Source of the DNA: JAJNNC01 sp038232695
GTDB lineage: Bacteria; Bacteroidota; Bacteroidia; Cytophagales; Cyclobacteriaceae
Direction: 5' to 3'
DNA length: 9,175 nucleotides
NCBI GenBank assembly: GCA_038232695.1
Contig: JBBSNI010000220.1
Span: forward strand, 1 to 9,175
How positions within the stretch are numbered: position 1 is the first letter of the stretch; each line of letters starts with the position of its first letter. This document shows positions 1 to 7,500 of the stretch, in pieces. The notes below the pieces were generated by a model that made no database searches, had not been told where the DNA came from, and worked only from the letters and a program-made list of their open reading frames with translations. A program made the translations under genes and the position numbers.

Positions 1-56
1 ACGGGGTCGCCCAGACGGGGTCGCCCAGACGGGGTCGCCCAGACGGGGTCGCCCAG
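1..56. repeat. 14-bp GC-rich tandem repeat, four exact copies
   Basis: Four perfect head-to-tail copies of ACGGGGTCGCCCAG are seen at 1-14, 15-28, 29-42 and 43-56. A fifth unit starts (AC at 57-58) and then diverges. The array reaches the first base, so it may extend further left. The unit has no stop codon in any of the six frames. Because 14 is not a multiple of 3, any translation repeats every 42 bp, or 14 residues. Short G-runs and C-runs alternate, so a single strand could fold on itself. It lies upstream of the GH13 gene, with 76 bp between the array and the start codon. I infer a non-coding intergenic satellite rather than a regulatory site; its function is unknown. Confidence 0.9.
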
Positions 57-57
57 A

Positions 58-80
58 CTTTGTGTTCTTCGTGGTTAAAA
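58..80. repeat. Possible dispersed intergenic repeat motif
   Basis: Directly after the tandem array comes a CTTTGTGTTCTTCGTGG core followed by TTAAAA. On the minus strand this reads TTTTAACCACGAAGAACAC and onward. From memory, sequences of this ACCACGAAGAACAC type recur between genes in many environmental bacteria, including Bacteroidota. Only one copy is present here, so the repeat status cannot be shown from this window. It could instead be ordinary upstream DNA of the GH13 gene. Confidence 0.3.
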
Positions 81-132
81 ATTTTCATGTAAAATAGGCT
101 GAAACATTAAAACAGAAACTATACTTGAAGAA

Positions 133-2037
133 ATGATGATCAAAAAACATTATGCTTTATTTTTGCTTTTTTTGACAGCTTGTACAACACATCCAACCAA
201 CGACCCTGTGAGAAGCGAACTGTTGCAAACCATTGCCCGGCAAGACCCTAACCTGCTGCTTGAAGAAGTAGCCGATAAGCAAAAGCTGGTGATCTACCAG
301 ATATTTACCCGCTTGTTTGGCAACACCCAAACCAACAATGCCGAATATGGTACGCAGGAAGAAAACGGCGTGGGCAAATTCGCCGACATCAACGAGGCAG
401 CCTTGCAAAGCATCCGGGCGCTGGGCGCTACCCACGTATGGTACACTGGCGTGATCGAACATGCCGTGCTGCACGACTACCGCGAGCAGGGCATCCCCCT
501 GGACGATGCCGACGTGGTAAAAGGAAGGGCAGGCTCGCCCTATGCCATCAAAGATTATTACGACGTAAACCCTGACCTCGCCCGCGAGGTGCCCCGGCGT
601 ATGCAGGAGTTTGAAGCGCTGGTGCAGCGTACGCATGACGAAGGGCTGAAAGTGATCATTGATTTTGTGCCCAACCATGTGGCGCGCTTCTATCACTCCG
701 ATGCCAAACCGGACGGCGTCCGCGATTTCGGCGCTGAGGATGACGCAGGCAAAGCCTTTGCCCCACATAACAACTTTTATTATATCCCCGGCGAAGCCTT
801 CGAGGTGCCCGCCGAATATGTGCCGTTGGGTAACCATCCTTTCCCGACCAAAGACGGTAAATTTGAGGAGTTTCCTGCCAAAGCCACCGGCAACGATCAG
901 TTTACCGCCCGCCCGAAGGTCTACGATTGGTTTGAGACCATCAAGCTTAACTACGGTGTGGATTACCTCAACGACCGCCGTACGCATTTTGACCCGATCC
1001 CGGACACCTGGCAGAAGATGTACCACATCCTTACCTACTGGGCAGGCAAAAAGATAGACGGCTTCCGCTGCGACATGGCCGAAATGGTGCCCGTAGAATT
1101 CTGGCATTGGGTCATACCAAAGGTTAAAGAACAGTACCCTGACCTGGTATTTATTGCAGAAATTTATAACCCCGACCAGTACCGCAACTACATAAATACC
1201 GGCCGCTTTGATTTTCTCTACGACAAGGTGCAAACCTACGACACCCTTCGGGCAGTCATAGAAGGACACGGCTCTTTAAGGCGTATTCCTGAAATCTGGC
1301 AGTTTTTGCGGGGTAAGAACAAAGACATGCTGCGCTTTCTGGAAAACCACGACGAGCAGCGCATCGCCTCCCGCTTCTTTGCCGGCGACCCTGAAAAAGC
1401 CCGGCCGGCTATGGTCGTCAGCGCCCTGATGCATACCGGTCCGGTGATGGTTTACTTCGGACAGGAGGTTGGCGAACCCGCGCTGGGTGAGGCAGGTTTT
1501 AGCGGAGACGACGGACGCACCACCATCTTTGACTACTGGGGCGTGCCCGAACATCAGAAGTGGGTGAATGATCTGAAATACGATGGCGGTGGGTTGAGCC
1601 AGTCACAGCAGGCACTGCGACAGTTCTACAGCCGCCTGCTCAACCTGTGCCACGAACCAGCCATCAGTCAGGGTTATTTTTATGATTTGTATCCGCACAA
1701 CGTGGCGCATACCCCGGAGTATAGCGATAAGGTCTATACTTTCCTGCGTTTTGAAGAAAATCAAAAGCTGCTGGTCGTAGCCAACTTTGATGCGGAACAA
1801 GCCTATACTTTTAACCTGGAAATACCGCAAACAGCTTTGCAGGCGATGAGGTTGGCAGAAGACCGAAGCTATAAGCTGAAAGACATTTTCCAGACCCAAC
1901 AAACAATCTCCTTTAAGGCCAGCGAGGTGATGGTGAGCGAAGGCCCACAGAGCATACCCATCACTGTAGCGCCTTTACAGTCTTATGTCTTTGAGATCAT
2001 GGAGGAGACGGATTCCCTGGCCAAACCGGGCAATTGA
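133..2037 (+). CDS. GH13 alpha-amylase-family glycosidase, predicted lipoprotein
   Basis: A secreted glycoside hydrolase expected to cleave alpha-glucosidic bonds in starch-like or malto-oligosaccharide substrates by the retaining mechanism. The 634-residue product starts with a short basic, hydrophobic signal ending in a lipobox (L14-T-A-C17), so it should be lipid-anchored in the envelope. The (beta/alpha)8 barrel shows the four GH13 conserved regions: I, DFVPNH at 177-182; II, GFRCDMAE at 310-317 with predicted nucleophile D314 and R312; III, IAEIYN at 341-346 with acid/base E343; IV, FLENHD at 402-407 with D407. SPYAIKDYYDVNP at 135-147 is another family-typical stretch. About 130 residues lie between regions I and II, consistent with a sizeable B domain. 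Residues from about 530 look like a C-terminal beta domain. Two adjacent ATGs (133 and 136) are both possible starts; the purine-rich GAAGAA just upstream is the nearest thing to a ribosome site. The exact subfamily and product specificity cannot be assigned. Confidence 0.92.
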   Translation: MMIKKHYALFLLFLTACTTHPTNDPVRSELLQTIARQDPNLLLEEVADKQKLVIYQIFTRLFGNTQTNNAEYGTQEENGVGKFADINEAALQSIRALGATHVWYTGVIEHAVLHDYREQGIPLDDADVVKGRAGSPYAIKDYYDVNPDLAREVPRRMQEFEALVQRTHDEGLKVIIDFVPNHVARFYHSDAKPDGVRDFGAEDDAGKAFAPHNNFYYIPGEAFEVPAEYVPLGNHPFPTKDGKFEEFPAKATGNDQFTARPKVYDWFETIKLNYGVDYLNDRRTHFDPIPDTWQKMYHILTYWAGKKIDGFRCDMAEMVPVEFWHWVIPKVKEQYPDLVFIAEIYNPDQYRNYINTGRFDFLYDKVQTYDTLRAVIEGHGSLRRIPEIWQFLRGKNKDMLRFLENHDEQRIASRFFAGDPEKARPAMVVSALMHTGPVMVYFGQEVGEPALGEAGFSGDDGRTTIFDYWGVPEHQKWVNDLKYDGGGLSQSQQALRQFYSRLLNLCHEPAISQGYFYDLYPHNVAHTPEYSDKVYTFLRFEENQKLLVVANFDAEQAYTFNLEIPQTALQAMRLAEDRSYKLKDIFQTQQTISFKASEVMVSEGPQSIPITVAPLQSYVFEIMEETDSLAKPGN

Positions 2038-2040
2038 CGA

Positions 2041-2058
2041 TACATTTGCTTACTTTTG
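2041..2058 (+). promoter_or_regulatory. Two tandem TAnnTTTG-type -7 boxes before hemE
   Basis: TACATTTG (2041-2048) and TACTTTTG (2051-2058) both match the Bacteroidota primary-sigma -7 consensus TAnnTTTG and lie 10 bp apart. The second ends 3 bp before the hemE ATG, so transcription from it would start at about the start codon. I see no convincing -33 TTTG at the usual spacing. The closest TTG, at 2034-2036, is only 14 bp from the second box and overlaps the end of the GH13 gene. Promoter activity is therefore an inference from the -7 match alone. Confidence 0.45.
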
Positions 2059-2061
2059 CGT

Positions 2062-3102
2062 ATGCAGCTAAAAAACGACCTGATCTTACGAACGATACGC
2101 GGTGAGGAAACCGAACGCACCCCGGTGTGGCTGATGCGGCAAGCCGGGCGCATCCTGCCCGAATACCGGGCGGTGCGGGACAAACTCAGCAGCTTTATCG
2201 AACTGGTACAAACCCCGGAGCGCGCTGCCGAAGTAACCCTGCAGCCGGTAGATTTACTGGGCGTAGACGCTGCCATTATTTTTTCCGACATCCTGGTCGT
2301 TCCGGAAGCCATGGGGCTGCCTTATGAGATGGTGGAAAATAAAGGTCCTTTCTTTCCCGAAACCATCCGCTCGGAAGCCGACATCAACAAACTCAAGGTA
2401 GCGGATATTTCAGAAAGCCTGGCTTATACGCCGGAAGCCATCAAACTGGTCAAAAAGGAACTGGATGGGCGCGTCCCGGTGATCGGTTTTGCCGGCGCGC
2501 CCTGGACGATCTTCGCCTACATGGTAGAAGGTACGGGCAGCAAGACCTTTTCCAAAGCCAGGGGCATGTTGTACCAGAAGCCAGAGATGGCGCACCGTCT
2601 GCTGCAAATGATCACCGACAGCACTATTGCTTACCTGAAAGCCCAGGCAGAAGCCGGTGCTGACCTGGTGCAGGTCTTTGACTCCTGGGCGGGCATCCTG
2701 CCGGAAGAACACTTTGATAATTTCTCGCTGCGTTATATTGCCCAGATTTGTGAGGCTATTCACGAAGTGCCTATCACGGTCTTTGCCAAAGGCGCTTTTG
2801 CCAGCGTACAAGCCATGCGGTACCTGCCCTGCGAGACGGTAGGGCTGGACTGGAACATGAACATACAAGCTTCGCGCAAAGCCCTGGGCAGCAGCAAAAC
2901 ATTGCAGGGCAACCTCGACCCTGCCGCCCTCTATAGCGACTACAAAGAGATCGAGAGGCTTACCCGGAACATGCTCAATGCTTTTGGCCCTTACCAGCAT
3001 ATTGCTAACTTAGGGCACGGCGTTTACCCCGACATCAAAGCCGACAACGTTCGCTGCTTCGTAGATACGGTAAAGGAGCATAGCAGCAGGATGCGTAGAT
3101 AA
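2062..3102 (+). CDS. hemE: Uroporphyrinogen decarboxylase
   Basis: A cytoplasmic haem-biosynthesis enzyme that decarboxylates the four acetate side chains of uroporphyrinogen III to give coproporphyrinogen III; it needs no cofactor. The 346-residue length is normal for the family. Both UroD signatures are present: PVWLMRQAGRILPEYR at 21-36 and GFAGAPWTIFAYMVEG at 142-157. Residues aligned by motif with the human active site are R26 and R30, D76 (in IIFSDIL), Y153, S208 (in VFDSWA) and H319 (in NLGHG). ATG at 2062 is chosen because the product then begins MQLKND. A TTG two codons upstream (2056) is in frame but falls inside a promoter-like TACTTTTG box. The gene follows the GH13 gene after 24 bp, so some read-through transcription is plausible. 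Ile31 replaces the Tyr common in signature 1; I recall this in related Bacteroidota and do not treat it as a defect. Confidence 0.97.
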   Translation: MQLKNDLILRTIRGEETERTPVWLMRQAGRILPEYRAVRDKLSSFIELVQTPERAAEVTLQPVDLLGVDAAIIFSDILVVPEAMGLPYEMVENKGPFFPETIRSEADINKLKVADISESLAYTPEAIKLVKKELDGRVPVIGFAGAPWTIFAYMVEGTGSKTFSKARGMLYQKPEMAHRLLQMITDSTIAYLKAQAEAGADLVQVFDSWAGILPEEHFDNFSLRYIAQICEAIHEVPITVFAKGAFASVQAMRYLPCETVGLDWNMNIQASRKALGSSKTLQGNLDPAALYSDYKEIERLTRNMLNAFGPYQHIANLGHGVYPDIKADNVRCFVDTVKEHSSRMRR

Positions 3103-3108
3103 GAAGCG

Positions 3109-3138
3109 GGAAGTCGGAAGTTTTTGCTTCGGACTTCC
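3109..3138. repeat. Imperfect inverted repeat (hairpin) after hemE
   Basis: GGAAGTCGGAAG (3109-3120) can pair with CTTCGGACTTCC (3127-3138) around a TTTTTG loop. Eleven of twelve positions pair, with one G:G mismatch (3116/3131). It starts 7 bp after the hemE stop. No T-run follows the stem on the plus strand, so it is not a classical intrinsic terminator. It may still stop transcription, protect the hemE mRNA 3' end, or be an AGTCGGAAG-type intergenic repeat of a kind I recall from Bacteroidota genomes. A flanking CGGGA (3107-3111) and TCCCG (3142-3146) allow an alternative pairing. Confidence 0.7.
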
Positions 3139-3177
3139 ATCTCCCGTCTCCCAACTATTATAATTTTTGAAATAAGC

Positions 3178-4191
3178 TTGAAAGACTATTATCTTCTTAT
3201 GGTATCTGCCTGTCTGTGGCTGGCGGCTTGCGGGAGCCGGGGCGAGGTGCTTCCCGGCGATCCCATCAACGGGATATGCTTTGTCGCGCCGCGCAACCCG
3301 ATCACGGTAAAGGAGATGGCGCCTGTGCGGGAAGCGAACGCCAACTGGATCGCTGTTGTGCCTTACGCTTTTTCCCATGCCGATGATCCTAAGGTCAATT
3401 ACGATACCGCCCGGCAGTGGTGGGGAGAGGGCGCCGAAGGGATCAGGCAGACGATCGCTCATGCCAAGCAATTAGGGTTGAAGGTGATGCTCAAACCGCA
3501 TGTGTGGATTGCCGGGCAGGGCTGGGCAGGCGATTTTACGCTGGATAATGAAAAAGACTGGCAGCAGTGGGAGCAATCCTATGCCCGCTATTTACGGATC
3601 ATGACCACGATCGCCGATCGTATGCAGGTAGACATGCTCTGTATCGGCACGGAATACCGTAAAGCAGTGGTTGCCCGCCCCCGGTTCTGGCGTTCGTTGA
3701 TTGATACCATCCGCCAAACTTACAAAGGAAAGCTCACGTATGCGGCCAACTGGGACAATTACGAAAATGTCGTTTTCTGGGATCAGTTAGACTATATCGG
3801 TGTGGATGCTTACTTTCCGCTGTGTGAAGACCGTACGCCGGACGAAGCCACGCTGGTGGATGCCTGGCAGACGCCTTTGAAAGGCCTCAAAAAAACACAG
3901 AAAAAGTTCGGCAAGCCTGTTCTCTTTACCGAATACGGTTACCAAAGTGCTGATTATACCTCGCGCGGACACTGGCATTTTGGTCAGGACAAGCTGACGG
4001 TCAACCTGCAGGCGCAGCGCAATGCGTATGCTGCCCTTTATGAAGTGTTCTGGGACGAGCCCTGGTTTGCCGGCGGCTTTCTCTGGAAATGGTTTGCCGG
4101 AGACGGCAGCCGCATCCGCGAAGAACCCACCGGATATACCCCGCAGAACAAACCCGCCCTGGAAGTGATCCGGCAGGTGTATGAACATTAG
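3178..4191 (+). CDS. GH113-like glycoside hydrolase (clan GH-A), predicted lipoprotein
   Basis: Probably a retaining beta-1,4-mannanase or related endo-hydrolase at the cell envelope. From the TTG at 3178 the product has 337 residues. It begins MKDYYLLMVSACLWLAACGS, a lipoprotein signal with lipobox L15-A-A-C18. The single TIM-barrel-like domain follows. Recognisable stretches are KPHVW (106-110), CIGTEYR (155-161) with predicted acid/base E159, AANWDNY (189-195), YIGVDAYFPL (206-215) and LFTEYGYQ (249-256) with predicted nucleophile E252; the C-terminal FLWKWF (301-306) also fits. The family assignment is by recalled resemblance of these motifs to GH113, so the substrate is an inference. The frame opens earlier, at a TTG at 3124, but that codon lies in a hairpin loop and would add 18 unlikely residues before the signal. 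The ATG at 3199 would leave too short a signal. There is no clear Shine-Dalgarno sequence. Confidence 0.8.
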   Translation: MKDYYLLMVSACLWLAACGSRGEVLPGDPINGICFVAPRNPITVKEMAPVREANANWIAVVPYAFSHADDPKVNYDTARQWWGEGAEGIRQTIAHAKQLGLKVMLKPHVWIAGQGWAGDFTLDNEKDWQQWEQSYARYLRIMTTIADRMQVDMLCIGTEYRKAVVARPRFWRSLIDTIRQTYKGKLTYAANWDNYENVVFWDQLDYIGVDAYFPLCEDRTPDEATLVDAWQTPLKGLKKTQKKFGKPVLFTEYGYQSADYTSRGHWHFGQDKLTVNLQAQRNAYAALYEVFWDEPWFAGGFLWKWFAGDGSRIREEPTGYTPQNKPALEVIRQVYEH

Positions 4192-4309
4192 ATAAAAGAT
4201 GGAACTACCTGATTGCCAACGTCTTTCCTCTCAAACATAAATTATTTTATAAAAAGATAAACCATATCGAGAAAGTTTATATTCACTCGTATATTAATGT
4301 AAGAAAGGG

Positions 4310-4341
4310 TTTGACTTTTCATTTTTTTGCCTTTACTTTTG
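4310..4341 (+). promoter_or_regulatory. Bacteroidota-type promoter, probably for susCD
   Basis: TTTG at 4310-4313 and TACTTTTG at 4334-4341 match the phylum's -33 TTTG and -7 TAnnTTTG elements, with a 20-bp spacer in the accepted range. Transcription would start a few bases after 4341 and leave an untranslated leader of about 220 nt before the susC ATG. It is the only good match in this gap and points toward susC. The nearby hairpin overlaps the expected start region. Confidence 0.65.
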
Positions 4342-4374
4342 GACGCCTTACCCTATCAAAGAGGGCGTTTTTTT
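4342..4374 (+). terminator. Intrinsic-terminator-like hairpin with T7 tract
   Basis: GACGCCTT (4342-4349) can pair with AGGGCGTT (4362-4369) to give an eight-pair stem. The stem includes two G:U pairs and has a 12-nt loop. Seven T residues run from 4368 to 4374, and the last stem pairs use the first two of them. This fits a plus-strand intrinsic terminator that could end transcripts from the GH113-like gene. It directly abuts the promoter -7 box, so depending on the true start point it might instead sit at the 5' end of the susC mRNA. Confidence 0.55.
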
Positions 4375-4569
4375 ATTTCTTAACCTGTGTTTATTGAGTT
4401 TTTTGTGTGGTAAAGCCTTATAGAGGTATTTTTTAGCAAGTACAATATCATCAGCGTTTTTTGCGCAAAGCTTATCAAGTTTTCTGATTACAAGCGAAAC
4501 ATACGCTGACCCCCTGGGCTTCCGCGCCACCTGTGTGCATTTTTTTTAACCTAACTATATATTCTATTT

Positions 4570-7500
4570 ATGGAAATCAAATCTACCAACCTGTTTTCGG
4601 GCTACCATAGAAGACTGACCATCGGTCTGGGTAGCCTGTTGTTCATGCTGCTCTGCCTGCCTGATGTTTGGGCGCAGAGTACTGTTTCGGGTAAAGTGAC
4701 TTCTTCGGAGAGTGGAGAATCTTTGCCTGGTGTAAACGTGATTGTGAAAGGTACCACCGTAGGAACCGTGACTGACATTGAGGGTAACTACAATCTGAGC
4801 GTACCTGCCGGAGAGGATTCACTGTCTTTTACTTTCATTGGCTTTGCTTCTCAGGATGTAGCTATTGGAGGGCGCTCTACTATTGATGTACAGATGGGGG
4901 CGGATGTGCAGCAGCTCTCTGAAGTGGTGGTCACTGCCTTGGGTATTGAGCGTCAAAAGAATGAGTTGCCTTATGCTGCCCAGGAAGTAGAGGGAGAAAA
5001 GATCAGCCAGACCCGGGAGTCAAACTTTGTAAACTCTTTATCTGGCAAAGTGGCTGGTTTAAACATTAAGCAGAACAATTCACTGGGAGGTTCTACTAAC
5101 GTTACAATCCGTGGTGCCAAATCGCTGACGGGAAATAACCAGGCTCTGTTTGTTGTCGACGGAGTGCCTATTGACAATTCTATTACCAATGGTACGGATG
5201 GTACAGGTAGAGGAGGAACTGACCAGGCAACAGGTCGTGGAGGTTATGATTATGGTAACACCGCTGCTGATATCAACCCTGACGATATTGCTTCTGTCAA
5301 CGTTTTGAAGGGGGCTGCCGCTACCGCCCTTTACGGTTCTCGTGCTTCTAATGGTGTGATCATTGTTACTACCAAAAAAGGGAAAAACAAGAAAGGTATC
5401 GGCGTTACTGTAAATACCGGTGTCACTTTCGGTATTGCCGATAAAAGCACTTTTCCTACTTACCAGAAAAAATATGGCGCTGGTTATGGTGCTTATTATA
5501 CTGGTGATCCTATCTATGGAGATAACGGAAGCCCTGATGACAACCCATACTTCTATGACAGAGATATCAATGGCGATGGTCAGCCAGATTTGGTAGTAGT
5601 AACCTCAGAGGATGCTTCTTATGGGGCTGCTTTTGATCCAAATCTGCAGGTGTATCAGTGGGATGCTTTTGATTCCACTTCTCAATACTATCAACAGCCC
5701 CGCCCATGGTTACCAGGTGCTAATGATCCTTACTCATTCCTCCAAACGGCTGTTACCGGCAATCACAGTGTTTTTCTAGATGGTGCCAATGATAAAGGAT
5801 ACTTCAAGATAGGCTATACACGTACAGGTCAGGAAGGTATTCTGCCCAATAGCAAACTTACCAAAGACCTTTTGAATCTCGGTGCTTCTTATCAAATCAC
5901 TGATAAGTTAACTGCGACGGCTTCTATCAACTTTACCAATCAGGAAGGCTTAGGGCGTTATGGTACGGGTTATGACTCAAAAAACCTGATGGGTAACTAC
6001 CGGCAGTGGTGGGAGACCAACGTAGACATTGCCGAAATGGAAGATGCCTATAACAGAAGCGGTAGAAACATTACCTGGAACTGGGCGGATCCTTCTCCGG
6101 GCAATCTGAGACCTATCTACTGGGATAATCCTTACTGGACTCGGTATGAAAATTATGAGTCAGACGAAAGATTGCGGTATCTGGGTTATGTCATGTTGAA
6201 CTATGAAATTGCTGATTGGATCAGCGTGATGGGTAGAATTTCTTTAGACAGCTACAGCGAGCTTCAGGAAGAAAGGATTGCAGTGGGTAGTGTGGATGTT
6301 CCCCTGTATTCCAGATTTAACCGTCGATTCAGCGAAACCAACCATGACCTGCTTGTTAATATTGACAAAGACCTGAGCGAATCATTCAATCTGAAAGCAA
6401 TATTGGGTACCAACATCCGGAAGACAAATATTGAGTCTATCTATGCTGAAACTAATGGGGGTCTGGTAGTTCCTAAACTTTATGCGTTGTCTAACTCAGC
6501 TAACGGTATTGAGGCTCCTCTGGAAAAGCTTTCTACGCTGGAAGTAGATGGTGTATTTGCAAGCTTAACTTTAGGATACAGAGGATTCCTTTTCCTGGAT
6601 GTAACCGGACGTAGAGACCAGGCTTCTTCACTGCCTGTTGAAAACAACGTGTACTACTATCCTTCCATATCTGGTAGCTTCCTGTTTACCAAGCTGTTAG
6701 GAACAAGCGCACCTTGGTTGTCATACGGTAAGCTCAGGGCCAACTATGCAGAAGTTGGTAACACGGCGCCTCCTTTGAGTATCAGAGATACTTATTCTAA
6801 GCCTACCGGATTTGGCGCTGTTCCGTTGTTTTCGGTAAACGGAACCAAGAGAAACCAAGAACTAAAAAGCGAGCGTACCAAGAGTTATGAGGTAGGTATG
6901 GAAGCCTCATTTTTTGAAAATCGTGCAGGTTTTGATGTATCTTACTATCGTTCTAACTCGGTAGACCAGATCCTGCCGGTGGAAGTATCACGGGCTACCG
7001 GTTATAGTTTCAAGTATGTAAACGCCGGTGATATACAAAATCAGGGTGTCGAAGTGGCCCTTTATGGTAGTCCCGTAAAAACCGGTAACTTTTCCTGGGA
7101 CGTGAATGTCAACTGGTCACGCAACCGCAACTTAGTTAAATCTTTAGGAGAAATTGATAACCTGCTTTTGGGCTCATTCCAGGGTGGAGTCTCTATCAAT
7201 GCTACTGAAGGCGAGCCTTATGGTGTGATCAAAGGGGATGATTTTATATATAATGAAGGACAAAGAGTAGTAAAGGCAAACGGACTTTATAAATTGTCTG
7301 ATGATGCCAACAATATCATTGGAAATGCAAACCCTGACTGGATTGGTGGCGTGAACAACGTGCTGAGATATAAAAATCTATCGCTTAGCTTTCTGGTAGA
7401 TTTTAGAAAAGGCGGTGATGTTTTCTCTTTGGATATGTACTATGGTCTGGCAACAGGCTTATATCCTGAAACGGCTGGTATCAACGATCTCGGCAATCCT

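Larger units (their letters stand above)
4192..4569. other. 378-bp intergenic region with susC promoter, hairpin and AT-rich leader
   Basis: This AT-rich gap separates the GH113-like gene from susC. It contains an A/T palindrome TTTTATAAAA (4245-4254), two TATATT copies 12 bp apart (4278-4283 and 4290-4295), a promoter match (4310-4341) and a terminator-like hairpin (4342-4374), followed by roughly 195 bp of sequence before the susC ATG. The minus strand has a 60-codon frame from a GTG at 4530 to a stop at 4348-4350. It would encode a very basic product, but I do not call it a gene because no ribosome site, promoter or recognisable family supports it. No tRNA or known riboswitch is recognisable. 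Confidence 0.7.

Noticed and set aside
1..56. CRISPR array
   Set aside because: The repeat units are 14 bp and directly contiguous, with no spacers and no cas genes nearby.
120..127. TATACTTG as a -7 box for the GH13 gene
   Set aside because: It matches TAnnTTTG at all but one fixed position, but no -33 TTTG is found at suitable spacing and it would start transcription at about the ATG. Too weak to annotate.
157..1269. Long open frame on the minus strand opposite the GH13 gene (370 codons)
   Set aside because: It lies wholly antisense to a gene with intact catalytic motifs. Its translation shows no family features, and G/C-rich third positions on the plus strand explain the lack of stops.
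2133..2168. Ile in place of Tyr in the UroD signature MRQAGR-I-LPEYR as a functional defect
   Set aside because: All active-site residues I can place are present, and I recall this substitution in related Bacteroidota hemE genes.
2410..3000. Minus-strand open frame opposite hemE (196 codons)
   Set aside because: It is a shadow of the well-conserved hemE reading frame, with no recognisable domain and no start-site support.
3124..3177. Extra 18 N-terminal codons on the GH113-like gene
   Set aside because: The TTG lies in an inverted-repeat loop, the encoded residues look like translated repeat DNA, and the lipoprotein signal fits a start at 3178.
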